From NCBI GenBank assembly GCA_963844405.1, contig CAWJNZ010000012.1, forward strand, positions 62,001 through 126,000: a stretch of 64,000 nt of DNA, written 5' to 3'. Numbering within the stretch: the stretch's first letter is position 1; each line of letters opens with the position of its first letter. The translations under genes and the position numbers were made by a program. The DNA is from DASSUW01 sp963844405. Its GTDB lineage: Bacteria > Actinomycetota > Thermoleophilia > Solirubrobacterales > Solirubrobacteraceae. Positions 7,781 through 15,657 of this stretch are shown here, piece after piece. Under the pieces are notes generated by a model. It saw only the letters and a list, made by a program, of their open reading frames with translations. It searched no databases and was not told the DNA's origin.

Positions 7781-8536
7781 ATGCCGGAAGCTCGTCTGAA
7801 GGAGCTGCTGGGCTCCGTGTCCCGCGACCGCGCCGCACCCGCCGGCGGCCACGCGATCGTCGTCGACGACCTCGCCAAGCGCTACCCGAACGGCACCGAG
7901 GCCGTGCGCGGCATCTCGTTCCGCGTGCGCACCGGCGAGGTGTTCGGGATCCTCGGGCCCAACGGCGCCGGCAAGTCCACGACGATGGGGATGCTGGGGA
8001 CGCTCGTGCGGCCCACGGGCGGCGGCGCGACCGTCGCCGGGCTCGATGTCGTCGGCGATCCGCGCGGTGTGCGCGGCCGCATCGGCTTCGCGATGCAGGA
8101 GGTCGGCGTCGATGAGCTGGCGACGGGCCGCGAGCTGTTGGTGCTCCACGGCCGGCTGCACGGCCTCACGCGCCGCGAGGCGGCGCGCCGCGCTGCCGTC
8201 CTGCTCGACCTGGTCGGGCTCGGCGAGGCGGCTGACAGGCGGATGGGGGAGTACTCGGGCGGGATGCAGCGGCGAGCGGACCTTGCCTCGGCGCTGATCC
8301 ACCTGCCGCCGGTCCTCTTCCTCGACGAGCCGACGGAGGGTCTGGACCCGCACGGTCGCAGCGCGATCTGGGAGGCGCTCGCGCGGCTCAACGAGGCGCT
8401 CGAGATGACCATCGTGCTCACCACGCACTACATGGAGGAGGCCGACCGGCTGTGCGATCGCATCGCGATCGTCGACCACGGCCGGATCGTCGTCGAGGGC
8501 ACGCCCGCCGAGCTCAAGCGCGCGGCCGGCTCATGA
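7781..8536 (+). CDS. ABC exporter ATP-binding protein (DrrA-like)
   Basis: A 251-residue ATPase of the DrrA/CcmA class. Walker A is GPNGAGKST near residue 65, the signature YSGGMQRR near residue 155, and Walker B VLFLDEPTEGLDPHG near 175, followed by the H-loop TTHYMEEADRLCD. It powers export by the permease encoded at 8589. ATG 7781 is preferred because AAGGAG lies just before it. The protein stops at RAAGS, whereas DrrA-type ATPases normally continue into an LEDxYLxxTGR tail; that tail is present in another frame at 8533-8592, pointing to a one-base indel. Confidence 0.88.
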   Translation: MPEARLKELLGSVSRDRAAPAGGHAIVVDDLAKRYPNGTEAVRGISFRVRTGEVFGILGPNGAGKSTTMGMLGTLVRPTGGGATVAGLDVVGDPRGVRGRIGFAMQEVGVDELATGRELLVLHGRLHGLTRREAARRAAVLLDLVGLGEAADRRMGEYSGGMQRRADLASALIHLPPVLFLDEPTEGLDPHGRSAIWEALARLNEALEMTIVLTTHYMEEADRLCDRIAIVDHGRIVVEGTPAELKRAAGS

Positions 8537-8592
8537 GCCTCGAGGACGCCTACCTGCACTCGACCGGCCGGACCCTGGAGGTGGCGGCATGA
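8533..8592 (+). other. Out-of-frame C-terminal tail of the ABC ATPase
   Basis: This 19-codon frame opens at an ATG overlapping the ATPase stop (ATGA) and encodes SLEDAYLHSTGRTLEV, the conserved C-terminal motif of DrrA-type ATPases. It ends at a TGA overlapping the permease ATG. It is best read as the true end of the ATPase separated by a lost base, not as an independent gene. Confidence 0.6.
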
Positions 8593-9350
8593 GCGCGACC
8601 TGGCTGCTCACGCGGCGCACGCTGATCCAGTTCCCGCGCAACCCGATGGTGCTCGGCTTCTCGGTGGCGCCGGTGCTGATGATGTTCGTGGTCTTCGGCG
8701 CCCTCTTCGAGAGCGTCAAGCACCTGCCGGGCTTCCCGACCGACAACTACTTCGAGTACCTCGCCCCGGCGGCGGTCCTGATGACCACCGTTCCCGGCAT
8801 CGCCAACGCCGCCGTCGGGCTCGCCGGCGACTTCAAGAGCCGCTACCTCTACAAGCTGCTCACGATGCCGGTCTCGATCGGCTCGATCATGGCCGGGCGC
8901 CTGCTCGCCGACGGGACGCGGCTGTTCGTGCAGGGCGGCGCGGTCCTGCTGCTCGCGATGGCGCTCGGAGCCGAGATCGCCAGCGGATTCGCCGGCGCCC
9001 TGCTCATCCTGCTGATCGGGACGCTGTTCGGGATCGTCACCTTCGGCGTCCTCACAGCCAATCTCGCGCTCAAGAGCAAGGATCCCGCGGCGGTCCAGGC
9101 CATCTTCCCGATGGCCTTCCTGCTGATCTTCCTGACGAGCGCCTACCAGACCGAGGAGCAGATCCCGAGCGGCGTGCTGCGGGCGGTCATGAGCGTCAAC
9201 CCGACCGAGTACGTGCTGCGGGCGATGCGCGACCTGACGCTGAGCGGCTTCGAGTGGGAGTCGATCGGGCTGGCGTTCGCCGTGATCCTGGCGCTCGGGC
9301 TGATCGGCCTGCCGCTGACGATCCGCAACTACCGATCGGTCTACCGCTGA
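8589..9350 (+). CDS. ABC-2 type exporter permease (DrrB-like)
   Basis: A 253-residue permease with six hydrophobic segments, matching the ABC-2 membrane family. Visible landmarks are the amphipathic start TWLLTRRTLIQFPRNP, the segment ending APAAVLMTTVPGIANAAVG with the typical small-residue loop, and a helix pair around AVQAIFPMAFLLIFLTSAYQ. With the upstream ATPase it forms a DrrAB-type exporter for lipids, drugs or other hydrophobic compounds; substrate unknown. ATG overlaps the preceding stop by four bases (ATGA), so translation is coupled. Confidence 0.85.
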   Translation: MSATWLLTRRTLIQFPRNPMVLGFSVAPVLMMFVVFGALFESVKHLPGFPTDNYFEYLAPAAVLMTTVPGIANAAVGLAGDFKSRYLYKLLTMPVSIGSIMAGRLLADGTRLFVQGGAVLLLAMALGAEIASGFAGALLILLIGTLFGIVTFGVLTANLALKSKDPAAVQAIFPMAFLLIFLTSAYQTEEQIPSGVLRAVMSVNPTEYVLRAMRDLTLSGFEWESIGLAFAVILALGLIGLPLTIRNYRSVYR

Positions 9351-9351
9351 G

Positions 9352-9963
9352 TCAGCCGACCGGTGCGCCGCAGGTGCCGCAGACGGTCCCGCGCGAGCGG
9401 ACCTCGGTCGGGGCGTGCCGCCTGTCGAGGTCGACGTGGCAGCACTCCAGCAGCAGCTCCCGCAACTGGTGGCGCGCGCGCTGCACGCGGGCCTTCATGC
9501 CCGAGACCGAGAGGCCGAGCTCGGCGGCGGCGTCGACCTGACTGAGCCCCTCGAACTCCGTGAGCTCGAGCGCCTGCCGGTAGATCGGCGGCAGGCGCTC
9601 GATCAGCGGCGCCAGGCAGGCCGCCAGCTCCCGCCGCAGCTCGTCCGGGCCGGGCTCGACCACTTCAGGCTCGGCCGCCCGTGGCTCGGGGACGTCGGTG
9701 GCCTGGCCGGAGGGCAGCTCGCGGCGCTCGGGCCGGCGGTAGTGGTCGGCGATCGCGTTGGCGGCGATGCGGTAGACCCAGGCGGTCATCCGGTCGGCGT
9801 GCTCGAGGTCGTCGCTGTGGCGGTGAATGCGCAGCATCACCTCCTGCGCGATGTCCTCGGCGTCCTCGCGACTGCGGACCCTGCGCATGACGAACGCCAG
9901 CACGCGCGCCTGCAGTTCCCGGCGCGCGGCCTCCGGTGTGCCGCTCGGAGCAAGGGAAGCCAT
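9352..9963 (-). CDS. sigZ: ECF sigma factor resembling SigZ, with Cys-rich C-terminus
   Basis: A 203-residue ECF factor. Region 2 contains REDAEDIAQEVMLRIHRHSD and MTAWVYRIAANAIADHYRR; region 4 contains LPPIYRQALELTEFEGLSQV and the helix-turn-helix LGLSVSGMKARVQRARHQL. After region 4 the protein continues through LLLECCHVDLDRR to CGTCG, an extension of the kind found in SigZ-like factors that could bind metal or sense thiol state. No anti-sigma gene is adjacent, so the Cys-rich tail may itself be the sensor. ATG 9963 is chosen; an upstream TTG at 10002 is possible. It ends one base from the convergent exporter permease. Confidence 0.8.
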   Translation of the reverse strand: MASLAPSGTPEAARRELQARVLAFVMRRVRSREDAEDIAQEVMLRIHRHSDDLEHADRMTAWVYRIAANAIADHYRRPERRELPSGQATDVPEPRAAEPEVVEPGPDELRRELAACLAPLIERLPPIYRQALELTEFEGLSQVDAAAELGLSVSGMKARVQRARHQLRELLLECCHVDLDRRHAPTEVRSRGTVCGTCGAPVG

Positions 9964-10111
9964 CGGCAAATCGATCTTTCCACCATGGGCAGTGACCAGC
10001 AATGCACATCTCCTGGGGTCTTGGGCTCACCCTTTCAGACGGAGGTCGTACCTCAGGGACGCAAGATCGGGCGCTCTCCGAGGCCTGGACGGCGGCAAGC
10101 GGGATCCCGAT

Positions 10112-10580
10112 CTACGTCGATGAGCCGAGGCGGCCGAGAAGCGGCCAGGCCGCGACCGCGGCGGCGAGGACGACGAGCGCCGCGATGAGGAAGATCGCGT
10201 TCAGCCCGGCGACCGATCCGGCGGCCGGGGTGCCGGCGGCTTCCAGCTCGTGGTTGAAGATGGCCCCCGAAGGCGGCGATGCCGACGGCGATGCCGAGCT
10301 GGCGGAAGGTGTTGTTGACGCCGGACGCGAGGCCGCTGCGCTCGACCGAGAGGACGCCGACCATGGCCGCCGCGAGCGCCGGGCTGATCACACCGATGGC
10401 GAGCATGAGCAGCAGGCTCGCCGCGATCAGGATCAGGCCGGCGACGAGCGGCACCCGTAGCGCGACGCGGTTCGTGGCCCTGCCCGAGACCGGCGCGACG
10501 TTGACCACGGTCACGTCGAGCAGAAGCATCGCCGTGCCGGCAGACACGACGGCGAGCGCGAGCCGCCGGTCGCCGGTCAT
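10112..10580 (-). pseudogene. Decayed MFS (EmrB/QacA-type) transporter remnant
   Basis: The frame starts like an intact drug:H+ antiporter, with LAVVSAGTAMLLLDVTVVNVA as helix 1, but jumps directly into sequence of the last helices (VPLVAGLILIAASLLLMLA, then ERSGLASGVNNTFRQLGIAV), so some ten helices are deleted. Near 10264-10268 a run of five C/G shifts the frame; removing one base restores a hydrophobic end (AIFLIAALVVLAAAVAAWP) and a stop at 10112. It directly follows arsR on the same strand, so it may once have been an arsenic- or drug-efflux partner. It cannot encode a working transporter. Confidence 0.75.
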
Positions 10581-10590
10581 CGCCCGCGAA

Positions 10591-10941
10591 TCAGCGGCCG
10601 TCGTAGCCGAGCAGCGAGGAGACGCGCTCGAGGGCGCCCGGAGCAACGGAGAAGTAGGCGAAGGAGCCGCGCTTCTCGCGCTCGACGATGCCCGCGTCGA
10701 GCAGCTGCTTGAGGTGGTAGCTCACGGTCGGCTGCTTGAGCGGGAGCAGGTCCTCGAGGTCGCACACGCAGACCGCCTCGCCGCCGGCCTGGAGCAGGCG
10801 GTTGAGGATCTTCACGCGATGGCGGTCGGCGAGCGCCTTGAACACGCGCTCGAGCTGGCCGGCCTCGTCGTCGGTGAGGCCCGGGTCGGCGAGGGGCGCG
10901 CAGCACTGGGCGAGGGGGAGTGCGGTCACGGCTTCCATCAT
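10591..10941 (-). CDS. arsR: ArsR/SmtB-family metalloregulator
   Basis: A 116-residue winged-helix repressor. The recognition helix region reads LKQPTVSYHLKQLLDAGIVE and the wing EKRGSFAYFSVAP. The metal site typical of arsenic-sensing members is present as CVCDLEDLL near residue 55, and an extra CC pair near residue 11 could add ligands. Binding of As(III)/Sb(III) would release DNA. The ATG lies inside a 22-bp dyad with no clear ribosome site, so the mRNA may be leaderless and self-repressed. It diverges from a flavin monooxygenase and precedes a decayed MFS transporter. Confidence 0.85.
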   Translation of the reverse strand: MMEAVTALPLAQCCAPLADPGLTDDEAGQLERVFKALADRHRVKILNRLLQAGGEAVCVCDLEDLLPLKQPTVSYHLKQLLDAGIVEREKRGSFAYFSVAPGALERVSSLLGYDGR

Positions 10942-10960
10942 ATCGAAGAATCTTGATATG
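10939..10960. promoter_or_regulatory. Imperfect palindrome, probable ArsR operator 1
   Basis: CATATC at 10939-10944 and GATATG at 10955-10960 are perfect arms, with partial symmetry inside (GAAGA/TCTTG). It overlaps the arsR start codon, as expected for autoregulation by a winged-helix dimer. Confidence 0.6.
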
Positions 10961-10967
10961 CTGGAGC

Positions 10968-10987
10968 ACATCGAAAACCTTCAATGT
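10968..10987. promoter_or_regulatory. Imperfect palindrome, probable ArsR operator 2
   Basis: ACATCGAA (10968-10975) and TTCAATGT (10980-10987) form a dyad with one mismatched pair. It lies 20 bases before the monooxygenase ATG, so the two dyads would let one repressor control both divergent genes. Confidence 0.5.
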
Positions 10988-11007
10988 CTTGTAGGGAGCG
11001 TCAAGCG

Positions 11008-12321
11008 ATGACCAACAGCCAGCTTCCGGTGGTTGTGATCGGCGCCGGCCCGGTCGGCCTTGCCGCCGCCGCCCACCTCGCCGTGCGCGGGATCGAGCCG
11101 GTCGTGTTCGAGGCCGGAGACCGGGTCGGCGCGAGCATCCGCGAGTGGGGCCATGTCCGCGTGTTCTCGCCGTGGGAGTTCAACCTGGACCCGGTGGCCG
11201 CCGAGCTCCTCGCCGCTGAGGGCTGGGCCGCACCGCCGGCGGACGCCTACCCGACGGGCGACGAGATCGTCGAGCGGTACCTCGAGCCGCTGGCTCTCGT
11301 GCCCGGGATCGCCGAGAGCCTGCACCTGAGCTCGCGCGTGGTCAGCGTCACCCGCCTGGGTGTCGACAAGCTCAAGGACGCCGGTCGCGACGAAGCGCCC
11401 TACCAGCTCATCGTCGCCCAGGACGGCGTCGAGCACCGGTACCTCGCGCGCGCGGTGATCGACGCGTCCGGCACCTGGACGCGGGCGAACCCGCTCGGCT
11501 CCGGAGGCGTCCCGGCCGCCGGCGAGCGCGCGCATGCCGACCGGATCGCCTACGGCATCCCCGATGTCCTCGACGGCGCCCGCGAGCGCTACGCCGGCCG
11601 CCGCGTGCTCGTGGTCGGCAGCGGCCACTCGGCGTTCAACGCGATCCTCGACCTCGTCACCCTGCGCGACTCCGAGCCCGCGACGCAGATCGTCTGGGCC
11701 ATCCGCGGCGGCGCCCCGGACCGCGCGTACGGCGGCGGGGGAGACGACGAGCTTCCCGCCCGCGGCGCCCTGGGCTCCATGGTGCGAGGGCTCGTCGCCG
11801 ACGGCTCGGTGGAGGTCGTCGCCGGGTTCCACACGCGCTCGATCGCCAGCACGGGCGGGCAGCTGGTCGTCGAGGACGGCTCACGTCGCATCGTGGCCGA
11901 CGAGATCATCGCCGCCACGGGCTTCCGTCCCGATCTCGATCTCCTGCGGGAGCTGCGGCTCGACCTCGACGACCGCGTGGAGGCCCCGCGCCTGCTCGCG
12001 CCGCTCATCGATCCCAACCTGCACTCGTGCGGCTCGGTGCCGCCGCACGGCGTCGACGAGCTCTCGCATCCCGATGCGGGCATCTACGTCGTGGGCATGA
12101 AGAGCTACGGCCGCGCACCGACGTTCCTGCTGCGCACCGGATACGAGCAGGTGCGCTCGGTCGTCGCAGCCCTCGCCGGCGACTGGGAGAGCGCCCGCAA
12201 CGTCGAGCTCGTGCTGCCCGAGACCGGCGTCTGCACCGTCACCAGGTCCCCGGACGAGCCCGCCGCGAGCTGCGGCAGCGACCGGCCGACCTTCGACATC
12301 GAGGCAGCCGCCACCGCGTGA
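11008..12321 (+). CDS. Flavin-dependent monooxygenase / NAD(P)-binding oxidoreductase (ArsO-like)
   Basis: A 437-residue flavoprotein with an N-terminal FAD Rossmann motif VVVIGAGPVGLAAAAHLAV and a second nucleotide motif VLVVGSGHSAFNAILDL near residue 207, the layout of class B flavin monooxygenases. An ATG motif (DEIIAATGFRPDLDLL) appears near residue 305. Because it is divergently arranged with arsR across two dyads, an ArsO-like role in organoarsenical or arsenite handling is inferred; ArsO-type flavoproteins are reported in actinobacterial ars operons, but biochemical function is not shown by sequence. ATG 11008 follows AGGGAG; the upstream ATG at 10984 lies inside operator 2 and is less likely. 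Confidence 0.78.
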   Translation: MTNSQLPVVVIGAGPVGLAAAAHLAVRGIEPVVFEAGDRVGASIREWGHVRVFSPWEFNLDPVAAELLAAEGWAAPPADAYPTGDEIVERYLEPLALVPGIAESLHLSSRVVSVTRLGVDKLKDAGRDEAPYQLIVAQDGVEHRYLARAVIDASGTWTRANPLGSGGVPAAGERAHADRIAYGIPDVLDGARERYAGRRVLVVGSGHSAFNAILDLVTLRDSEPATQIVWAIRGGAPDRAYGGGGDDELPARGALGSMVRGLVADGSVEVVAGFHTRSIASTGGQLVVEDGSRRIVADEIIAATGFRPDLDLLRELRLDLDDRVEAPRLLAPLIDPNLHSCGSVPPHGVDELSHPDAGIYVVGMKSYGRAPTFLLRTGYEQVRSVVAALAGDWESARNVELVLPETGVCTVTRSPDEPAASCGSDRPTFDIEAAATA

Positions 12322-12328
12322 GCATCGA

Positions 12329-13084
12329 TCAGCGAGTCCCGGCGAGCAGTCGCCGGCGTCGCCGGCGCGGCGCGCCCAGCCGCCGGGGCTCTACGTCCAG
12401 CCGTGCGGCGAGCGCTTCGAGGATGTCGTCGGCGCTGACCTTGAGGCGGCGCAGGATCTCGACGGCCATCGAGTCGCGGACGGCGATGACGCCGGCGAGC
12501 AGGTGCTCGGTGTCCGCTGTGCGCGCTCCGAGTGCGTCGGCGATGCGACGACTGTGCTCGAGCGCCTGCTTGTAGCGCGGCATGAGCGAGAGGCAGTCCT
12601 CCTGGCTCTCGATCCTGGGACCGGCTCGCATGCAGCTGGTCGCGAGCACGCGCTGGCGGGTCACGCCGAGACCGGCGAGGACGTCTGCGGCAACGCCTCC
12701 GGTGCTGACGAGTGCGAGCAGCGCGTGCTCGGTGCCGAGGTAGTCGTGGCGGAGCTCCCGTGCCTCCGCGGCGGCACGATCAAGCGTGTTGCGTGCGGTG
12801 GGCGTCCAGAGGCCGGGCCAAGCGCCGGGATCGGCGAGTACCGGGCCGTACCGCTGCTGGACCGCCTGCTTGCTCGTCCCGAAGAGCTGGCCGATCTCGG
12901 TCCAGGACAGTCCCGCCTCGCGCGCCTCGGCGACGAAGCGGCCGATCAGGATGTCGCCGAGGTCCGTGAGCTCGCGGCCGAGGTCGATCGCGAGCTCCAG
13001 ACGCGTGGCGGGCGGCAGGTTCGCGGCGCGCGTCTCGACGATCGCGGCGAGCTCGTCGATCGAAGGCAGCCGAGCGTCCTGCAT
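12329..13084 (-). CDS. Clp N-domain protein with N-terminal helix-turn-helix
   Basis: A 251-residue protein without AAA+ motifs. Residues 1-80 contain a helix-turn-helix-like segment (GLSWTEIGQLFGTSKQAVQQ). Residues about 90-240 carry two Clp N-terminal repeats, recognisable by FxxxARNTLDRAAAEAREL with YLGTEHALLALV, and again by ALEHSRRIADALGA with TADTEHLLAGVI. Stand-alone Clp-N proteins are common in actinobacteria and may bind substrates or adapt Clp proteases, while the helix-turn-helix suggests DNA binding. It ends in a basic RRRRRR stretch. Function unproven. Confidence 0.8.
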   Translation of the reverse strand: MQDARLPSIDELAAIVETRAANLPPATRLELAIDLGRELTDLGDILIGRFVAEAREAGLSWTEIGQLFGTSKQAVQQRYGPVLADPGAWPGLWTPTARNTLDRAAAEARELRHDYLGTEHALLALVSTGGVAADVLAGLGVTRQRVLATSCMRAGPRIESQEDCLSLMPRYKQALEHSRRIADALGARTADTEHLLAGVIAVRDSMAVEILRRLKVSADDILEALAARLDVEPRRLGAPRRRRRRLLAGTR

Positions 13085-13153
13085 GCGTCAATCTTAACTT
13101 GACGGCGCGAGCCGTCAACGGCGACTCGCGTCGACAGGCCGGCTCTTGCGAGG

Positions 13154-13894
13154 ATGGCGTCGATGGTGTCGATCCGTGCCGACCATCCGCGCGCCGTCGC
13201 GGCGTTCGAGGCGATCCATGCCGGCGACGTCCAGGCGCTCGAGCGCCTGCTCGTCGAGGACCGCGAGCTCGCGGCCGCGAGGTTCACCGATCCCAGCTGC
13301 GGCGACGAGCGCACGCTGCTGCACGTCGTCACGGATTGGCCGGGTCACTTCCCCAACGGCCGCAGCACGGTGGGCGCGCTGGTCGCGGCGGGCGCGGACG
13401 TCAACGCGCCCTTCCGCGGCTCGCACGCAGAGACGCCGCTGCACTGGGCGGCGAGCTGCGACGACGTCGGGGTGCTCGATGCGCTGGTGGAGGCGGGAGC
13501 AGACGTCGAGGCTCCGGGGTCGGTGATCGATGGCGGCAGCGCGCTGTCCGATGCCGTCGCGTTCGGGCAGTGGCGCGCGGCGACCCGCTTGATCGACCAC
13601 GGAGCGCAAGCTCACCCCTGGCAGGCCGCCGGGCTGGGGCTTGTCGATCGCCTCGAGCCGTGGCTCGCCGCCGACCCTCCGCCTCCACGCGACGAGATCA
13701 CGAACGCCTTCTGGTGCGCGTGCCACGGGGGACAGCGCGAGGCGGCGCAGCGGCTGCTCGAGAGCGGCGCTGACCTCAACTGGCTCGGCCACGACGGTCT
13801 GACGCCGCTGGACGCGGCGATTCGCAGCGACGCGTCCGAGCTCGCGGGGTGGCTGCGGTCGCACGACGCGCGACGTGCCGCCGACTTGGCGTGA
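13154..13894 (+). CDS. Ankyrin-repeat protein
   Basis: A 246-residue soluble protein of about five ankyrin repeats. Clear repeats read VGALVAAGADVNAPF, ETPLHWAASCDDVGVLDAL and VEAGADVEAPG, and again AAQRLLESGADLNWLGHDGL followed by TPLDAAIRS. There is no signal peptide or catalytic domain, so it is expected to mediate protein-protein contacts in the cytoplasm. It diverges from the Clp-N gene with about 70 bases between them. An alternative start lies 9 bases downstream. Confidence 0.85.
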   Translation: MASMVSIRADHPRAVAAFEAIHAGDVQALERLLVEDRELAAARFTDPSCGDERTLLHVVTDWPGHFPNGRSTVGALVAAGADVNAPFRGSHAETPLHWAASCDDVGVLDALVEAGADVEAPGSVIDGGSALSDAVAFGQWRAATRLIDHGAQAHPWQAAGLGLVDRLEPWLAADPPPPRDEITNAFWCACHGGQREAAQRLLESGADLNWLGHDGLTPLDAAIRSDASELAGWLRSHDARRAADLA

Positions 13895-13922
13895 GTCGGT
13901 GTGACCGGGTCGTCGACGGGCC

Positions 13923-14960
13923 TCAAAAGATCGCGTATTGCCGAGCCAGGCGACTCAGAGGCGTGTCGAACAACAGCACGTTCAGGCCGCGCTGGAGCTC
14001 CTCGCCGATGCTGCGGATCTCCTGCCAGAGTTCCGAGCCGTCGCGCGTCGCCACTCGCAGCTCTTTGAGCTCCGCTCGCTTCGCGCTGTCTTGCATGACG
14101 GCGATCCATCGATCGTAGGCCGCAAACGTGCGCACGCCCTCGTCGACCGCGTCGTAGTGGAGGAATGCGGCCGCGAGCCGGTCTGACGGTGTGGCGGTCA
14201 GCCAGGAGGTGAGGAACCCGGCCATCTCATCCTCTTGGCGGAGATGGCAGAGCAGGATCGGGATGAGGCCACCCGCGAACAGCAGCTTCCGAGAGGTCCG
14301 CAGCTTCGCGTTGCGTGTGACCCATTTCGGGTCCGCGCCGCCAGTGTCGCGGTGCTTGCCCTCGAAGTCGACGCAGATGGTGCGCCAGTAGCGCACGAGG
14401 TCGTTGAGGAGGAAGCGCGGCGGCCGGTTGTTCTTGATTCCGAATCGGAGGTAACGGTTGAGGACCGCGCTCCAGCAGCCGGCGTGGATGGAGCCGGCCA
14501 GCTCTCGCGATTCGAGCAGCAACAGCATCCTTCGCGTGAGATTCCGGTTGGTGTCGGCGTCGAGGCCGACGTTGGTGACGAGACGATCGATGTCGAAGGG
14601 GACGCCGAACACGGCCTGGGAACCGGGTTTGCGCTGGTCGCCGCCGAGATGGTCCTGCGCAAGCGCCAGTGCTCGCTTCACGTCCTGGTCGTCGTCCGCG
14701 AACTCGCGACCGACGATCACCGCCCAGTCATCGTCGCTGCCTTCCGTCAACTCGTCGCGCGCCCAGGAGCCGAACACGACGATCGAGATGTCAGCGGAGA
14801 GGCCGCCCCCTGCCAGCGCCGCGGCCCTGGCTCTGAGCTCCCGTGCGGTGTAGGCCGCAGCGTCGGCGAGGTGGGCGAACGGCACGCCGGAACCCTCTTG
14901 CAGCCGCTCCAGCGAGCCCTTTGGGTCGTCTACGAGGCCGGCGGCGCTTCGAGGATCCAC
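13923..14960 (-). CDS. Nucleotidyltransferase-fold protein paired with a TIM-barrel enzyme
   Basis: A 345-residue protein with a polymerase-beta-type nucleotidyltransferase domain in the first half. The catalytic signature is complete: FGSWARDELTEGSDDDWAV supplies the G-S motif and the first acidic pair, and VPFDIDRLV near residue 125 supplies the third acid. The C-terminal 200 residues are predicted mostly helical and unlike any family I recognise. It starts at GTG 14960, 31 bp inside the end of the upstream TIM-barrel gene, so the two are translationally coupled. By eye the GC content is lower than in neighbours, which hints at transfer. Possible roles are nucleotide or aminoglycoside modification, or a defence function. 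Confidence 0.72.
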   Translation of the reverse strand: MDPRSAAGLVDDPKGSLERLQEGSGVPFAHLADAAAYTARELRARAAALAGGGLSADISIVVFGSWARDELTEGSDDDWAVIVGREFADDDQDVKRALALAQDHLGGDQRKPGSQAVFGVPFDIDRLVTNVGLDADTNRNLTRRMLLLLESRELAGSIHAGCWSAVLNRYLRFGIKNNRPPRFLLNDLVRYWRTICVDFEGKHRDTGGADPKWVTRNAKLRTSRKLLFAGGLIPILLCHLRQEDEMAGFLTSWLTATPSDRLAAAFLHYDAVDEGVRTFAAYDRWIAVMQDSAKRAELKELRVATRDGSELWQEIRSIGEELQRGLNVLLFDTPLSRLARQYAIF

Positions 14961-15616
14961 GGGACGTCACGACAGCGAGCCAGGAGAGGGCCGAAGAGCG
15001 TCTCGTCCTCTGGCGTCAGAGGGACGTGATGCTGCGACGTGTCGAGGGAGCTCAGGTGCACGTGTGACAGCCGGCTCGAGAACCGCTGCAGCAGCTCGAC
15101 TGCGGTCTGCATCGTCTCGTCCACATCCTTGGCGTGGGCAAGGTCGAGGCAGAGTCTGGCGTTCGGAAGCGCGTCGAAGTAGCGGTTCAGGTGGTCCGCT
15201 GTGTGCCCGTCGGCCTTCCGCAGGTCCATGTTCTCCAGCGCCAAGCGCCGTCCCAACTGCTGGTAGAGCGCCGGGTCGGAAATGGTGTCCGGGTGCACGA
15301 CGATCGCGTCGATCCATGACGGGATGTCGCAGAGATCCCGCACGAGTCGCTCTTCGTCCCCACGGTCCTTCGAGGGCGCGTGAACGCTCATGAACAGAAA
15401 CGGCAGCCGAGGGGCAGACCGCAGATAGTCCAGCAGCCCGGGAAGCTCCTGCGACGAGAGGGCCGAGAGCTCGACGGCCATGCTCGAGACCGCCGCCGCC
15501 TCGTCGACGAGCCCGGGCCAGTCGTTCCGGAGCTCGGTCATGAAGCCGGTCGAGCAGCCGAGCGACAGGTGTCGCGCGAGCAACGGTGATGCAAGCGCCG
15601 GGAGCTCGGGTGCCAT
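14930..15616 (-). CDS. Xylose-isomerase-like / endonuclease IV-fold TIM-barrel protein
   Basis: A 228-residue protein that fits the AP endonuclease family 2 / sugar phosphate isomerase barrel. Metal-ligand-like residues occur at strand ends in the expected order: SVHAP, IVVHP, RLALENMD, LCLDLAHA, SHVHLSS and the final WILEAP. The family includes xylose isomerases, hexulose-phosphate isomerases and endonuclease IV, so the substrate could be a sugar or damaged DNA. It is about 40-50 residues shorter than typical members. It is the first gene of a tight two-gene operon with the nucleotidyltransferase, overlapping it by 31 bp. Confidence 0.72.
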   Translation of the reverse strand: MAPELPALASPLLARHLSLGCSTGFMTELRNDWPGLVDEAAAVSSMAVELSALSSQELPGLLDYLRSAPRLPFLFMSVHAPSKDRGDEERLVRDLCDIPSWIDAIVVHPDTISDPALYQQLGRRLALENMDLRKADGHTADHLNRYFDALPNARLCLDLAHAKDVDETMQTAVELLQRFSSRLSHVHLSSLDTSQHHVPLTPEDETLFGPLLARCRDVPWILEAPPAS

Positions 15617-15657
15617 GCGCTAGACGCTACCCGGCCCATAGGCGGCAAGCCCAGGCT

